Position numbers and translations under genes: made by a program. Under the pieces are notes generated by a model. The model saw only the letters and a program-made list of their open reading frames with translations. It was not told where the DNA came from and did no database searches. A DNA stretch of 64,000 nt from Flavobacterium sp. (GTDB lineage Bacteria; Bacteroidota; Bacteroidia; Flavobacteriales; Flavobacteriaceae), in the NCBI GenBank assembly GCA_018401995.1, contig JAGYJR010000002.1:124001-188000 (forward strand), read 5' to 3'. Numbering within the stretch: the first letter of the stretch is position 1; each line of letters starts with the position of its first letter. Of the stretch, positions 21,601 to 30,184 are shown piece after piece.

Positions 21601-22845
21601 TATCTTCCTGGGTTAGGCTTTTTTGGGTCTTCACGTCCAACATTAGGATTTGTATTAGGAGGTCAATCTGATGTTAGATATGAAGCGGCTAGAAATGGAT
21701 GGTTGACAGACTTTCCAGAGTTTAATCAGAATTTTACGCAAATTAAGAATACCCAATTGAATTTTACGGCTCAAGTTGAACCTTTTCCAGATTTAAAAAT
21801 TGATATAACAGGAGAGCGAATGCTTTCGGAAAACTTTTCTGAACAATATGATGTAACCGGAGGTCAATACAATTCAAGATCTCCTTATGAATTTGGTAAT
21901 TATAATATATCTACAATTCTAATTAAAACTGCTTTTTCACAAAGTGACCAAAACTTTTCAGAACCCTTTGAAGCTTTTAGAGATAATAGAATAATTGTGG
22001 CTAATCGCTTAGCGCAAAATTATTATGGAACTTCTTCTTTCCCTGTTGATGCAGAGGGATATCCAGTTGGTTTCGGAAAAAACAGTCAGCAAGTCTTATT
22101 GCCTTCTTTTATAGCTGCTTATACAGGTTCAGATGCTCAAAATGTTTCTACAGGTATATTTAAAAACATACCATTACCGAACTGGAATATTAAATATACA
22201 GGTTTGATGCGATACAAATGGTTTAAAGATAAATTTAAAAGATTTTCACTACAGCACGGTTATAGAGCAAGTTATAATATCAACGCATTTCGCTCCAATT
22301 TAAATAATACTGGATTAGACGCAAATGGAAATTTCTTTGCTAATACTATTATTTCTAATGTTAATTTATCTGAACAGTTTAATCCATTAGTTAGAGTAGA
22401 TTTTGAAATGAAAAATTCTATAAATATTAGAGCTGAAGTAAAAAAAGACAGAACCCTTAATATGAGTTTTGATAATAATTTATTAACAGAAGTTAGTGGT
22501 AATGATTATACTATTGGTTTAGGTTATAGAATAAAAGATGTTACTATAAATTCATCGCTAGCAGATAATCCTACTGGAGTAATTAAAAGTGATATCAATA
22601 TCAAAGCCGATTTTACTTTGAGAAAAAATAATACAATTGTTCGTTATCTTGATTACAATAATAATGAATTAGCCGGTGGTCAAGATTTATGGTCTATTAG
22701 ATTAACAGCTGACTACTCATTTAGTAGAAATTTAACAGCTATTTTCTTTTATGATCATCAGTTTTCACAAGCAGTTATATCTACTGCATTTCCAATAACT
22801 AACATTCGTGGTGGTTTCACTTTACGTTATAATTTTGGTAATTAA
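15619..22845 (+). CDS. sprA: T9SS outer membrane translocon protein SprA
   Basis: Giant outer-membrane beta-barrel that forms the type IX secretion pore and is needed for gliding motility in Flavobacterium. The 2408-residue product has the expected length. A TTG start one base after the ruvA stop gives a signal peptide ending near residue 31 (FPFLLFSQ). The body is rich in Asn, aromatic residues and alternating strands throughout. Recognisable stretches include [20 protein letters not shown] near residue 150 and [20 protein letters not shown]. The C-terminus ([11 protein letters not shown]) is a typical barrel-closing strand. A short lysine/alanine/proline-rich insert lies near residues 1932-1955. 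No frameshift is visible across 7.2 kb. Confidence 0.95.
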   Translation: MKEVLYNIYYKNKKASIFWLIFVFPFLLFSQVEQEQDSIKTGSDLGKLNPPNPNSIINAYTYNPLTDRYIYTSTVDGFNINYPLVLTPAQYQELVLREEMRKYYKEKSAAVDGKKEDAKRDLLPRYYVNSKLFETIFGSNTIDIKPTGSVELDLGVRFTKQDNPAFSPRNRQTTTFDFDQRISVGLQGKVGTRLNVNVNYDTQSTFAFQNLIKLEYGADEDDILQKLEVGNVNFPLSNSLIRGAQSLFGVKAQLKFGKTTVTGVFSEQKSQTRSVTSQGGGTLQDFELFALDYDADRHFFLSQYFRNQYDKALTNYPFVNSRVQITRIEVWITNKQNRINSNENNLRNIIALQDLGEAPLQNLLPQEVVAIDLVANPTFFNVAPDTPTNNSNNKFNPNQIGSGSSFLNNNIREVPTANNGFNIPGVEEGIDYSKLENARKLSASEYTFHPQLGYISLNQRLSNDEVLAVAFQFTIGDQVYQVGEFGTDGVDATNVDNTSGVAVPSSQALILKMLKSNLTLVKQKAPNQNLTMPIWNLMMKNIYQIPSAFQLQQEDFRFNILYTDPSPLNYITQAGTTPLPTDVADTPLLRVFNVDKLNYTNDPQEGGDGFFDFIPGITIDTQYGRIIFTTKEPFGEHLFEKLEDTGVENYNDPLTYNENQTKYVFRNLYASTQAAALQDSEKNKFQLRGRYKSSGGDGISIGAFNVPQGSVVVTAGGRLLVEGQDYTVNYQLGKVQILDPSLQASNTPIEISVENNAVFGQQTRRFWGVNIEHQFNKNFLVGATMLRLSERPFTNKSNYGQESVNNTIFGLNANFSTEVPLLTRLVNKLPNIDTDVPSNLSFRGEIAYLLPGASKADQFNGEATTYIDDFEGSQTTIDLRSPLAWSLASVPLEDDYDGIPTAVDPPSNDLTVGFKRAKLSWYSIDPVFYTQTPAGISDNDLSLNKTRRIFSRELFPNLDIAQGQSTVINTLDLTYFPQERGPYNFNPLAAANNQFSETIAPDNWGGIMRAINTTNFEQSNVEYIQFWMMDPYYDSGNPQDFVDPTNQGKLVINLGEISEDVLKDGRKQFENGLPAVGSTQPTTQTDWGQQPTSQSLIYAFDTNEANRNLQDAGFDGLLDAEEAINYPAFSAFSDPAEDNYQFYLSAVGDVIARYKNYNGTQGNSPVNVTDANRGNTTFPDVEDINRDNTMNTINAYFKFDVPILAYPSTETGVPVGQNYIVDTRIDNNVALPNGQSGRVRWILYKIPIQDIANAEKIGAIEDLRSIRFIRMYMTGFKEEVTLRFGALELVRGEWRRFTNSLDFNDSNVSDDDTGFDVVAVNIQENATRVPIPYVTPPGVTREQLFNNNTIINQNEQSLSLRVYDVNGGYVDGLEVGDSRAVFKNVNVDMRQFKKLRMFLHAEALPNPESQPLQDDEMAAFIRFGNDFTENFYQVEIPLKVTPQNATFPDDIWPTENEIQLPLDLLTKLKILALNNDSSIIYDPNGIGFVEEETIGSSDNRLTLGIKGNPNFGLVRTIMVGVKNRSGQVIRGEVWFNELRMSDMDNEGGYAAIANLDTNIADFATVSATTRISTIGFGGIEQGPNERSREDVFQYDIVTNVNLGQLLPKKWGIRLPFNYAVGEETITPQFDPFYQDIELNQLLDVTTDANERANIENRAIDYTKRTSINFIGVKKDKAPEKKPHFYDVENLTFSYSMNKMEHHSYEIESMEDLQNRTTVDYAYSFQSKPIEPFKKSQKLKKNGYYKMLSDFNFNYLPTNVSFSSNILRQFNRQQFRLVDVQGIGLEPLFRRNYFFNYNYGFNFDITKSLKVNYNASTNNIVRNYLDENNVPVDGLDIWDGYWDIGDSNQHNQQIVVNYEIPINKLPIFSFVKSNYTYTGDYNWQRSSDQFANFEDENGQRWNLGNTIQNANSHKLNTTLNMDLFYKYIGLTGKKKAKTAPAKNAPPKPGQKIQAAEKNNINTDGSIFIQGLKGVLTSVKNIQVNYTETNGTVLPGYLPGLGFFGSSRPTLGFVLGGQSDVRYEAARNGWLTDFPEFNQNFTQIKNTQLNFTAQVEPFPDLKIDITGERMLSENFSEQYDVTGGQYNSRSPYEFGNYNISTILIKTAFSQSDQNFSEPFEAFRDNRIIVANRLAQNYYGTSSFPVDAEGYPVGFGKNSQQVLLPSFIAAYTGSDAQNVSTGIFKNIPLPNWNIKYTGLMRYKWFKDKFKRFSLQHGYRASYNINAFRSNLNNTGLDANGNFFANTIISNVNLSEQFNPLVRVDFEMKNSINIRAEVKKDRTLNMSFDNNLLTEVSGNDYTIGLGYRIKDVTINSSLADNPTGVIKSDINIKADFTLRKNNTIVRYLDYNNNELAGGQDLWSIRLTADYSFSRNLTAIFFYDHQFSQAVISTAFPITNIRGGFTLRYNFGN

Positions 22846-22888
22846 AAAAAATAACAAAAAACCTTTTTTACAATTCAATTATTAAAAC

Positions 22889-22896
22889 TACATTTG
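22889..22896 (+). promoter_or_regulatory. Predicted -7 element of the gcvH promoter (TACATTTG)
   Basis: Exact TAnnTTTG match 23 bases before ATG 22920. It overlaps the alternative upstream GTG/ATG-like starts of the gcvH frame, supporting the downstream ATG as the true start. Confidence 0.45.
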
Positions 22897-22919
22897 TGCA
22901 TCAAAATAAATTTAACGAT

Positions 22920-23300
22920 ATGAATATTCCTGCTAATTTAAAGTATACAAAAGACCACGAGTGGGTAGCTATTGATGGTGATATTGCTACAGTTGGTATA
23001 ACTGATTTCGCTCAAAAAGAATTAGGTGATATTGTTTATGTAGAAGTTGAAACTTTAGATCAAACTTTAGCTAAAGATGAAGTTTTTGGAACAGTTGAAG
23101 CTGTTAAAACCGTTTCAGATTTGTTTTTACCATTAAGTGGGGAAATTATTGAGTTTAACGAAGAATTAGAGTCGGAACCTGAAGCAGTAAATTCTGATCC
23201 ATATGGAAAAGGTTGGATGATTAAAATTAAAGTGGAAAACACATCAGAAGTGGATTCGTTATTGTCTAGCGAAGATTACGCAGCATTAATTGGAGCGTAA
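22920..23300 (+). CDS. gcvH: Glycine cleavage system H protein
   Basis: Lipoyl carrier of the glycine cleavage system, shuttling the aminomethyl group between P, T and L proteins. The start ATG 22920 gives 126 residues, the family's usual size; the reading frame extends eight codons upstream but into the predicted promoter. The lipoylated lysine is Lys63 in [18 protein letters not shown] near residue 11 is the family N-terminal signature. Other gcv genes are not in this window. The 3' end overlaps the TTG start of the VanZ-like gene by 11 bases, suggesting translational coupling. Confidence 0.96.
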   Translation: MNIPANLKYTKDHEWVAIDGDIATVGITDFAQKELGDIVYVEVETLDQTLAKDEVFGTVEAVKTVSDLFLPLSGEIIEFNEELESEPEAVNSDPYGKGWMIKIKVENTSEVDSLLSSEDYAALIGA

Positions 23301-23640
23301 ATTCTTAATTATTGCCATTTTTTGGACAGCTGTAATTACTTGGTTAAGCTTGGTTTCTTTTGAAAAAGTTCCAAGTGTTTCGATTTCTATACCAGGAAAA
23401 GATAAAGTAGTTCATTTTTTCTTTTATTTTTTCTTTGTTTTTCTATGGACAAAAGCATTAGATTTAAGGGAAAGAAAGCAACAAATGATTGTTTTGTTTA
23501 TTGCAATTATTTATGGCATAATTATTGAAGTATTTCAAGATGTTTTTACTTCAACAAGGACTGCTGATTTTCTCGATGTTGTTGCCAATTCAATTGGAGC
23601 CATATCAGGATTAGTATTTCTAAGAGTGAAAAAAATATAG
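23290..23640 (+). CDS. VanZ-like family membrane protein
   Basis: Small integral membrane protein of the VanZ-like family (named from the teicoplanin-resistance protein VanZ; most chromosomal members have no assigned role). The 116-residue product from TTG 23290 has four hydrophobic helices (about 5-24, 40-56, 67-84, 97-112). Family features are [13 protein letters not shown] and the [21 protein letters not shown] stretch. The start lies inside gcvH in another frame. An alternative later start cannot be excluded, but it would remove the first helix. In my memory of flavobacterial genomes this gene regularly follows gcvH near sprA. Confidence 0.8.
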   Translation: MERKFLIIAIFWTAVITWLSLVSFEKVPSVSISIPGKDKVVHFFFYFFFVFLWTKALDLRERKQQMIVLFIAIIYGIIIEVFQDVFTSTRTADFLDVVANSIGAISGLVFLRVKKI

Positions 23641-23697
23641 TAAAAAAATGATAATTATTGCTAATATTCTTTATATTAGCACCTCAAAATTAAAGTT

Positions 23698-24438
23698 ATG
23701 GAACTTAAGAAAAACCCTAATGTTGACCCTAAAAGAAATAGTACACTATTCTTTCAGGTTGGTTTAGTTGCTATTTTGTTGATTTCTTATATTGGGATTG
23801 AACTAAAATCTGAAGACCCAAGAGAAGATAATGAAGATGAGTTTGTTACTGACAACATTGTAGTAGATGATGATGATACTATTATCACATTGCCGCCAGT
23901 GCAAAAACTTCCACCACCACCACCACCTGCTCCTGAAGTAATTGAAGTGGTGAAGGATGAAATTAAATTAGAAGAGAAAAAAATTGAAACTACAGAAGTA
24001 GAAGAAAATAAACCTGTTGTTATTGTTAAAGCATCTGATGTTGGTGGTGACGGTGATGGTGAAGATTTCGATGGAGAACTTCCTTTTGCTGTAATTGAGG
24101 ATATTCCTTTATTTCCTGGTTGTGAAACTGTTCCTAAAGCTAAACGATTAGACTGTTTTAATGAGCAAATGGCCAAACATATTAAGAAGAACTTTACATA
24201 TCCATCAAAAGCAGCTGAAGATAATATACAAGGTAGAGTTTCAGTTCAGTTTGTAATTGATAAGCAAGGGAATGTTACAGATATTCAAATGAGAGGTCCT
24301 CAAGTTAGAGGTGGTGATTTGCTTGAAAAAGAAGCACAAAGAATTATATCAAAGTTACCAAAATTTACTCCTGGTAAACAAAGAGGAAAGCCAGTTAAAG
24401 TTAAATACGGTTTACCAATTAACTTTAAACTACAATAA
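23698..24438 (+). CDS. TonB-like energy transducer with proline-rich linker
   Basis: TonB-family protein: inner-membrane anchored periplasmic protein that passes proton-motive energy to outer-membrane receptors. The 246-residue product has one transmembrane segment (about 16-36), an acidic stretch, a proline-rich block at 71-79, a Glu/Lys/Val linker and a TonB C-terminal domain (about 140-246, with GRVSVQFVIDKQGNV). Two cysteines in the domain are spaced C-x10-C (Cys at FPGCETV and LDCFNEQ), a pattern repeated in the next TonB-like gene and in RemB. ExbB/ExbD are not nearby. It ends in a strong terminator at 24443. Confidence 0.88.
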   Translation: MELKKNPNVDPKRNSTLFFQVGLVAILLISYIGIELKSEDPREDNEDEFVTDNIVVDDDDTIITLPPVQKLPPPPPPAPEVIEVVKDEIKLEEKKIETTEVEENKPVVIVKASDVGGDGDGEDFDGELPFAVIEDIPLFPGCETVPKAKRLDCFNEQMAKHIKKNFTYPSKAAEDNIQGRVSVQFVIDKQGNVTDIQMRGPQVRGGDLLEKEAQRIISKLPKFTPGKQRGKPVKVKYGLPINFKLQ

Positions 24439-24442
24439 TTTT

Positions 24443-24471
24443 ATCCCGACCAATTGGTCGGGATTTTTTTT
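24443..24471 (+). terminator. Rho-independent terminator after the first tonB-like gene
   Basis: Nine-base perfect stem ATCCCGACC (24443-24451) and GGTCGGGAT (24456-24464) with AATT loop, followed by a T-tract. Confidence 0.9.
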
Positions 24472-24526
24472 GGCACGTAAATTGCAAATGTTTTGTTAAA
24501 GAGTTGTTAACTTAATATTTGTAATT

Positions 24527-25285
24527 ATGAGAACGAATGAAAATTTCCAAAGAAAAACCAAAAATAGTGTAATCTATTTTCAAGTGGGTTTAATCGCAAC
24601 ATTAGTTGTTGTATTGTTGTTTTTAGAGTTTAAGTTTTTATCTTTTTCAAAAGATACAGTTTTCAAAATAGAGCCAACTTGGACAGAGGAAGCTGCATTC
24701 GTTTATAATCCAGAAGTAATTAAGTCTAATCCAGTTGAAACTAAAACTGTAAAGCCTGTAGTTAAATTACCAAAGGAGTTTGTAGATTTTAAAATTGAGG
24801 ATAATAATGAGGTTATTAAAAAAGAAGATTTAGCTTCTGAAAATCCATCAGATATGAAATCTGATGTTGATGTAAAAACAGATGCTTCTAATAATAACAA
24901 CAATAACACAACATCTACTGTAGAGAAGCCAACGATATTTTCAGTTGAGCAATTGCCTATGTTTAAAGCTTGTAAAGGATTGAAAAGAAGCGAACAAAAA
25001 GCATGTTTCGATGAGCAATTAGCAAAAGCAATTTCTAAAAACTTAGTGTATCCAAATAAAGATTTGGAAAATAAAAGACAAGGAACAGCGGTTGTTGAAT
25101 TTGTTATTGACGAAAAAGGAAACATTACCAATGTAAAAGCGTTGGATAACAACAGAGCAACTCCAGCCATGCAAGTTGCAGCTGAAAAAGCGGTAAGTAA
25201 ATTGCCAAAATTAGAACCTGCGAAGCAAGGTGATGTTGCCGTGAAAATTAAATATGTGATCCCAATTTCTTTCAAAGTGAATTAA
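24527..25285 (+). CDS. TonB C-terminal domain protein, paralogue of the preceding gene
   Basis: Second TonB-like protein, 252 residues. It has one transmembrane helix (about 17-40) and a charged linker with an asparagine run near residues 120-127. The TonB C-terminal domain (about 155-252) has YPNKDLENKRQGTAVVEFVI and ends in IKYVIPISFKVN, closely like the preceding paralogue. Unlike it, the linker has no proline block, so its reach across the periplasm may differ. The C-x10-C pair (FKACKGL and KACFDEQ) is conserved. It lies between two strong terminators, so it is its own transcription unit; no exact TAnnTTTG was found upstream. Confidence 0.86.
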   Translation: MRTNENFQRKTKNSVIYFQVGLIATLVVVLLFLEFKFLSFSKDTVFKIEPTWTEEAAFVYNPEVIKSNPVETKTVKPVVKLPKEFVDFKIEDNNEVIKKEDLASENPSDMKSDVDVKTDASNNNNNNTTSTVEKPTIFSVEQLPMFKACKGLKRSEQKACFDEQLAKAISKNLVYPNKDLENKRQGTAVVEFVIDEKGNITNVKALDNNRATPAMQVAAEKAVSKLPKLEPAKQGDVAVKIKYVIPISFKVN

Positions 25286-25302
25286 ATTGACATTTAAATA
25301 GA

Positions 25303-25333
25303 AAAAAAATCCCTTTTCGAAGGGATTTTTTTA
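25303..25333 (+). terminator. Rho-independent terminator after the second tonB-like gene
   Basis: Stem ATCCCTT/AAGGGAT closed by a TTCG tetraloop (25316-25319), extended by flanking A and T tracts. It precedes deoC. Confidence 0.9.
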
Positions 25334-25365
25334 TTTTTACATCTTAATTACTTAATTCATTTCCA

Positions 25366-26109
25366 ATGAATGTCAAACAATTTCTAGATTCAACGTATTT
25401 AAAAACAGCTGCTCAAGCGGGAATTTCAGAAGCTGAAAATCAACTAGTAGTGCAAAATGCCATTCAAGAAGCGATTGATGAAGATTTCAAACTCATCATG
25501 ATTCGACCTGAATATGTTGCTTTGGCTAAAAAAATGATTTCAGATGCTAATTCCAAAGTTACCATTGGAACTGTGATTGATTTCCCAAAAGGAGATAATG
25601 ATTTGGATTTTAAAATAGCTGAAGCAAAATTGGCCATTCAAAATGGAGCTGATGATTTAGATTTTGTATTAGATTATGAAGCTTTTAAACGCGGTGAAGT
25701 AGAATTGGTGAAAAATCAAGTAATCGCTTGTACGAAACTAGGATTAGAACACCACAAAATCGTAAAATGGATTATTGAAGTGGCTGCTTTAACGCCCCAA
25801 CAAATTATTCAATTAACGGCTTTGGTTAAAAATTGTATAATTGCCAACTTCAAAGAAGCGCAGTACGAAAGAGTTTTTGTGAAATCATCAACTGGATTTT
25901 ACCCAACAAAAAACGGTTTGCCCAATGGCGCTACAATAGAAACAATTACATTAATGCTTGAAAACGCTTGTCCGTTGCCAGTTAAAGCGGCTGGTGGTGT
26001 TCGCTCGTATGATGAAGCGGTTGCCATGATAAAATTAGGCGTAAAAAGAATCGGAACTTCTGCTGCAAAAGCTATTGCAAACGGTCAACAATCACAATCG
26101 GAATATTAA
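25366..26109 (+). CDS. deoC: Deoxyribose-phosphate aldolase
   Basis: Class I aldolase that splits 2-deoxyribose 5-phosphate into glyceraldehyde 3-phosphate and acetaldehyde during deoxynucleoside breakdown. The 247-residue product has the catalytic Lys173 in FVKSSTGF (Schiff base), the activating Lys207 in VKAAGGVRS and Asp99 in DDLDFVLDY. Length and TIM-barrel organisation are normal. It lies 32 bp after the preceding terminator and only four bases before the remB-like gene, so the two may be transcribed together, although their functions are unrelated. Confidence 0.94.
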   Translation: MNVKQFLDSTYLKTAAQAGISEAENQLVVQNAIQEAIDEDFKLIMIRPEYVALAKKMISDANSKVTIGTVIDFPKGDNDLDFKIAEAKLAIQNGADDLDFVLDYEAFKRGEVELVKNQVIACTKLGLEHHKIVKWIIEVAALTPQQIIQLTALVKNCIIANFKEAQYERVFVKSSTGFYPTKNGLPNGATIETITLMLENACPLPVKAAGGVRSYDEAVAMIKLGVKRIGTSAAKAIANGQQSQSEY

Positions 26110-26113
26110 AATC

Positions 26114-28231
26114 ATGAGAAATTATATAGTTGTTCTTTCGTTAGTTTTAGGAATTAATTGGGCTACTGCTCAAGTACAATCTACGGAACAAATGCCGCAA
26201 TTTCCGGAATGTGAAAACGAAGTGAGAGAAAATCAAGAGGCTTGTTTTTACAATACCATTCAAACTTTTTTCTTCCAAAATTTTAAAGTGCCGCAAGAAA
26301 TTGTAAGTAGTAATTACAAAGGAAACATTTATGCCATTTTTGAAGTGGATACCATTGGGAAAATTAAAACACTTTACATCGATGCGGTTTCATCCTCGTT
26401 AAAAGAAGAAACGCAAAGAGTTTTTGATGCCTTACCAAAGATAAAACCTGCAACGTATTCAGGAAGACCAACATTTGCCAAATATACCATCAAAATAGGT
26501 ATTCCATTGGAAGAACCTTTGCTTTTTGGAACGAATTCGAATGTAATTGTACAAGATAAAACCAATTCCGTTTTAATTGATAATAAAAAGGAATTAACCG
26601 AATTTGAAGACGTAGCTAAAAACTACAAAACTTTCGAAAATCCGCAATACAAGAGTGAATTGAATGTGGCTTTTACGCATTTGAATTATGCCAATTTCGA
26701 TGCCTTGTTGAATCAGGTTGGGAGTAACAATCACACCGCTACTAAACCGTATTCGTATGCTGAAGTAGCCAAATATTACGATTTTGAAGCGGTGAACCAA
26801 CAATTAATGAAGCAAAAAGACGGTTGGTGGGGACGAAAAATCTTCAATGAAAACCTGATTGCGATTCAAGGTGAAAAATATTGGTTTACTATGAATCCTA
26901 TTTTTGATTTTCGTGGTGGAAAAGATTTAGATAGTGAAATATCAAACACATTTGTCAATACTCGAGGAGTTCAAATACAAGGTGCTTTGGGAGAACAGCT
27001 GACTTTTACAACGTCCATTTACGAAAGTCAAGGAAGATTTGCGGATTATTACAACGCGTATTCCGAAACTTTAGCGCCTTCAGGTGGAAATCCTGCAATT
27101 ATTCCCGGAATTGGTATTGCCAAACGATTTAAAGATGATGCTTATGATTTTCCAATGGCGGAAGCCAACTTGAAATACAAACCCAATGAATTCATAGATT
27201 TACAATTGGGCTACGGTAGAAATTTCATTGGTGACGGTTATCGTTCGTTATTGCAAAGCGATGCTACGAGTCCGTATCCGTTTTTTAAAATTAATACGTC
27301 GTTTTGGAAAATCAAGTATACCAATACGTATATGTGGTTAAAAGACGTGCGACCAGATGTAACGATAGATGGAACTTACGCTTCAAAATACATGGCAAGT
27401 CATTATTTGAGTTACAATGTTTCGAAGCGATTGAACATTGGTTTGTTTGAAAGCGTCGTTTGGTCTAATACCAATGAAAGAGGTTTTGATGTGAATTTTG
27501 TGAATCCCATTATTTTTTATCGTGCGGTGGAATTTTCGTCTTCTTCAAGAGCGGGAAATGCCGTTTTGGGAGCTACTGCCAAATATAAATGGAACAACCA
27601 AATCAATTTTTATAGCCAATTTTTGTTAGATGAATTCGCGATTGGTGATGTTAGAGAACAAAATCAAAGTTGGAGAAATAAATTTGGTTACCAAATAGGA
27701 GCGAAGTATTATGATGCCTTTAAAATTAAAAATTTAACCTTACAAGTGGAATACAACCAAGTGCGACCTTATGTGTATTCGCACAGCAATCCGTTGACGA
27801 ATTATGCGCATAATAATATTAGTATGGGACACCAATGGGGTGCGAATTTCAGAGAATTAGTGGGAATTGCCCGTTACCAAAAAGGAAGATATTACGGTGA
27901 AGCGAGATTGATTTACGGCCAAAGAGGATTTGATTTCAATGACGGAACAGATAACTTCAATTATGGAGGCAACATCTATTTAGACTACGATGAAAACCGT
28001 CCGTTTGATACTGGAGTAGGAATTGCACAAGGGAACAAAACCAATGTGATGATTGCGGATTTGCAATTGGGTTATTTAGTGAATCCAGTAACCAATATGC
28101 GTTTGTTTGGTAATTTCATGTACCGAAATTTTGATCCAACAGCTCAAACCGCATCTACAGTACAATCGACTACTACTTGGATTTCTATTGGATTAAGAAG
28201 TGATTTGTTTAACTGGTATTTTGATTATTAG
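26114..28231 (+). CDS. remB: RemB-like gliding motility outer membrane protein
   Basis: Probable outer-membrane protein of the gliding/surface system. I chose ATG 26114 (705 residues) because it gives a clean signal peptide (VVLSLVLGINWATAQ); the open frame upstream overlaps deoC. Residues 20-145 form a TonB C-terminal-like domain with the C-x10-C pair seen in the two tonB-like genes nearby. Residues 200-705 look like a Wzi/capsule-assembly-type beta-barrel rich in aromatic strands, ending in an aromatic-rich strand (LFNWYFDY). RemB is known from Flavobacterium johnsoniae, where I recall it lying close to sprA as here; that memory supports the name but is unchecked. The 3' end is duplicated twice downstream. 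Confidence 0.75.
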   Translation: MRNYIVVLSLVLGINWATAQVQSTEQMPQFPECENEVRENQEACFYNTIQTFFFQNFKVPQEIVSSNYKGNIYAIFEVDTIGKIKTLYIDAVSSSLKEETQRVFDALPKIKPATYSGRPTFAKYTIKIGIPLEEPLLFGTNSNVIVQDKTNSVLIDNKKELTEFEDVAKNYKTFENPQYKSELNVAFTHLNYANFDALLNQVGSNNHTATKPYSYAEVAKYYDFEAVNQQLMKQKDGWWGRKIFNENLIAIQGEKYWFTMNPIFDFRGGKDLDSEISNTFVNTRGVQIQGALGEQLTFTTSIYESQGRFADYYNAYSETLAPSGGNPAIIPGIGIAKRFKDDAYDFPMAEANLKYKPNEFIDLQLGYGRNFIGDGYRSLLQSDATSPYPFFKINTSFWKIKYTNTYMWLKDVRPDVTIDGTYASKYMASHYLSYNVSKRLNIGLFESVVWSNTNERGFDVNFVNPIIFYRAVEFSSSSRAGNAVLGATAKYKWNNQINFYSQFLLDEFAIGDVREQNQSWRNKFGYQIGAKYYDAFKIKNLTLQVEYNQVRPYVYSHSNPLTNYAHNNISMGHQWGANFRELVGIARYQKGRYYGEARLIYGQRGFDFNDGTDNFNYGGNIYLDYDENRPFDTGVGIAQGNKTNVMIADLQLGYLVNPVTNMRLFGNFMYRNFDPTAQTASTVQSTTTWISIGLRSDLFNWYFDY

Positions 28232-28274
28232 TAGAATTTGGTAGTTAATAAAAATAGGGCTTTCATTGTCTAGC

Positions 28275-28625
28275 ATGTATTCATTCTTATTTAAAAAAAT
28301 TTATAGCTATTTAGTATCAAAAAAAACTGACACACCAATATGGCATGCCGCAAGCTTGGTTGGTGTTTCAATGTTGGTGCATTTTTTTATTTTATTCAAA
28401 TTATTTATCAATAATTTTCGGTATTCGCCTACTGAAAGTTATATGGGAAATAAATTGTTTTATATACCTTTTGCAGCATTATACATTTTCTTGATTTATA
28501 CTTTTTTTAAAAGGAGAATTAAAAAAATTAAAATCGTTAAAGTTTCAACTTTAAATTTTTTAGGATTAATTTTAGTATTTATAGTTGTACCTCTTTGTTT
28601 TTTGATGTTTTTGTCGAAAAAATGA
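28275..28625 (+). CDS. Small membrane protein of unknown function, copy 1
   Basis: Not recognised. ATG 28275 gives 116 residues (a TTG three codons earlier is possible). Residues 15-25 read VSKKTDTPIWH, then three hydrophobic helices are predicted (about 27-46, 58-75, 88-110), separated by a basic KRRIKKIKI loop. There is no signal peptide or cysteine motif. Its neighbour at 28768 is a clear paralogue with the same layout and about two thirds identity by eye. Both sit between remB and the heme O synthase gene, in the 494-bp tandem duplication. Base composition is even more AT-rich than the neighbours. The conserved reading frame in both copies suggests real proteins. Confidence 0.6.
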   Translation: MYSFLFKKIYSYLVSKKTDTPIWHAASLVGVSMLVHFFILFKLFINNFRYSPTESYMGNKLFYIPFAALYIFLIYTFFKRRIKKIKIVKVSTLNFLGLILVFIVVPLCFLMFLSKK

Positions 28626-28687
28626 TTTTTAATTATTGACTTTGTCTTTAGAGGAATTCAAAAATGATAGAGTCAAAAAAAAATGTA

Positions 28688-28726
28688 TTAAGAAGTGATT
28701 TGTTTAATTGGCATTTTGATTATTAA
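28688..28726 (+). pseudogene. Duplicated remnant of the remB 3' end (copy 2)
   Basis: Thirteen codons including a stop, encoding LRSDLFNWHFDY; this differs from the genuine RemB C-terminus at one residue (Tyr to His). No open frame of remB length precedes it. It is the leading edge of the second tandem unit. Confidence 0.8.
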
Positions 28727-28767
28727 TAGAATTTGGTAGTTTAAAAATATGATTTTGATTGACTAAC

Positions 28768-29139
28768 ATGTATTCATTCTTATTTAAAGGTTTCTATAGT
28801 TATTTAGTGTCAAAAAAAACTGATACACCAATATGGCATGCTTCTAGTTTAGTCGGTTTTTCAATGCTAATGCATTTGTTTTTAGCTTTAAAAATATTTG
28901 ACGTAAAATTATATCATTTATCAAAGGGAAGTATTACAGAAAACAAACTGTTTTACATGCCTTTTGCAGCATTATTCATTTTCTTGATTTATATTTTTTT
29001 CAAGAGGAGAATTAAAAAAATTAAAATCATTAAAGTTTCAACTTTTTATTTTTTAGGTTTAATTTTAGTGTTTATAGTTATTCCTTTATTTTTTTCAATT
29101 CTTTTTCAGAAAAAATATTTTTCATTATTTGCTTTTTAA
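28768..29139 (+). CDS. Small membrane protein of unknown function, copy 2
   Basis: Paralogue of the gene at 28275. ATG 28768 gives 123 residues. It shares MYSFLFK, the SYLVSKKTDTPIWHA segment, the LFYMPFAALFIFLIYIFFKR helix and the KKIKI loop with copy 1; the predicted three-helix topology is the same. It is seven residues longer because the C-terminal end reads on (KKYFSLFAF). Most differences lie in the loop between helices 1 and 2. No function can be assigned. A third gene copy is absent although a third upstream tail remnant exists. Confidence 0.6.
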   Translation: MYSFLFKGFYSYLVSKKTDTPIWHASSLVGFSMLMHLFLALKIFDVKLYHLSKGSITENKLFYMPFAALFIFLIYIFFKRRIKKIKIIKVSTFYFLGLILVFIVIPLFFSILFQKKYFSLFAF

Positions 29140-29180
29140 TAGTTAATTCTTAAATATCCTAATCAGGAAAAGATTTTGAA

Positions 29181-29230
29181 TTGTGAAGTGATTTATTTAA
29201 TTAGTATTTAACAAAAATTGAGGTCTTAAA
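29181..29230 (+). pseudogene. Decayed remnant of the remB 3' end (copy 3)
   Basis: TTGTGAAGTGATTTATTTAA and the following bases align with the remB tail codon for codon with in-frame stops (L-stop-S-D-L-F-N-stop-Y). It lies 493 bp after the copy 2 remnant, exactly one repeat period, and directly upstream of the cyoE promoter. Confidence 0.65.
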
Positions 29231-29246
29231 TCAAAAATCTTCTTTG

Positions 29247-29254
29247 TATCTTTG
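29247..29254 (+). promoter_or_regulatory. Predicted -7 element of the cyoE/cox promoter (TATCTTTG)
   Basis: Exact TAnnTTTG match upstream of the heme O synthase gene. It overlaps the 5' end of the longest open frame, so the start must lie downstream (TTG 29280 or ATG 29301). The nearest TTG upstream (29218) is 26 bases away, slightly long for a -33 element. Confidence 0.45.
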
Positions 29255-29300
29255 CGCTCAATTAAACGAAACAAACAGTTTGGATTCCTCAAGTCAAATA

Positions 29301-30182
29301 ATGGAAAAGCCTTCATTGATTACTAGTTTTCTTGCTATAACCAAAGCGAGATTGGCTATTAGTGTTGTTTTTTCAACGCTTGCAGGGTATTTGTTAGGCG
29401 TTGACACTTGGAATGCGAATAGTTTTCTAATGTTGCTTTTTTTAGCTATTGGTGGTTATTGCATGGTGGGAGCTTCAAACGTATTCAATCAAGTAATTGA
29501 AAAGGATTTAGATGCTTTGATGGACAGAACTAAAAACCGTCCGTTACCTGCTGGATTGATTTCGAAGCAAAATGCATTACTTCTTGGTTTTGTTTTAACT
29601 GCTGTTGGTTTAGCAATCCTTTTTGCTGTAAATCCTAAAACGGCCATGTTTGGCGCTATTTCCATTTTTTTATATGTAAGTGTTTACACGCCTTTGAAAA
29701 CTGTAACGCCACTTTCGGTGTTTGTTGGTGCTTTTCCGGGTGCTATTCCTTATATGTTGGGCTGGGTTGCTGCTACAGGTCATTTCGGAATTGAAGCGGG
29801 AACTTTGTTTATCATTCAGTTTTTTTGGCAGTTTCCTCATTTTTGGGCTATTGGTTGGTTTTTGTATGACGATTACAAAAAAGCAGGATTTTTCATGTTG
29901 CCAACGGGTCAGCGTGATAAAAAAACCGCATTACAAGTGATTTTATATACGATTTGGATGATTTTAGCTTCTATTGTTCCTGTTTTTGGAATCACTGGGA
30001 AGTTGTTTTTAACCAAAGTTAGTGGAGCGATTGTGTTGTTACTTGGTTTTTGGATGTTGTTTTATGCGGTGAAACTCTACAAAGAAATGGATGCCAAAGC
30101 CGCAAGAAAATTAATGATTGTTAGTGTTTCTTATATATCATTAGTGCAAATTATATTTGTTTTAGATAAATTTATTCGATAG
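29301..30182 (+). CDS. cyoE: Protoheme IX farnesyltransferase (heme O synthase)
   Basis: UbiA-family membrane prenyltransferase that converts heme b to heme o, the precursor of heme a for the oxidase (also called ctaB). ATG 29301 gives 293 residues with about nine helices. The prenyl-diphosphate-binding motif NVFNQVIEKDLDALMDRT starts at residue 60 and a second conserved loop is YTPLKTVTPLSVFVGAFPGA. An upstream frame extension exists but runs through the predicted promoter; TTG 29280 remains a possible start. It heads the second respiratory cluster, two bases before the first subunit III gene, consistent with an operon. Confidence 0.92.
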   Translation: MEKPSLITSFLAITKARLAISVVFSTLAGYLLGVDTWNANSFLMLLFLAIGGYCMVGASNVFNQVIEKDLDALMDRTKNRPLPAGLISKQNALLLGFVLTAVGLAILFAVNPKTAMFGAISIFLYVSVYTPLKTVTPLSVFVGAFPGAIPYMLGWVAATGHFGIEAGTLFIIQFFWQFPHFWAIGWFLYDDYKKAGFFMLPTGQRDKKTALQVILYTIWMILASIVPVFGITGKLFLTKVSGAIVLLLGFWMLFYAVKLYKEMDAKAARKLMIVSVSYISLVQIIFVLDKFIR

Positions 30183-30184
30183 TT

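Larger units (their letters stand above)
28193..29230 (+). repeat. Tandem duplication unit (~494 bp): remB 3' tail plus small membrane-protein gene
   Basis: The last 13 codons of remB (28193-28231) and the following small gene recur at 28688-29139 with an offset of 493-495 bp. A third, decayed copy of the remB tail lies at 29181, again 493 bp on, without a third gene. Each tail is followed by TAGAATTTGGTAGTT (copies 1 and 2). Confidence 0.85.

Noticed and set aside
23290..23640. VanZ-like gene as an antibiotic resistance gene
   Set aside because: VanZ-like domain is widespread in ordinary chromosomes; no glycopeptide resistance genes surround it.
24703..25275. 190-codon antisense frame opposite the second tonB-like gene
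   Set aside because: No domain is recognisable and the plus strand has a clear TonB C-terminal domain; it is a shadow of the Asn/Lys-rich codons.
29244..29300. N-terminal extension of the heme O synthase frame
   Set aside because: It runs through the TATCTTTG promoter element and adds no family-conserved residues; ATG 29301 or TTG 29280 is preferred.
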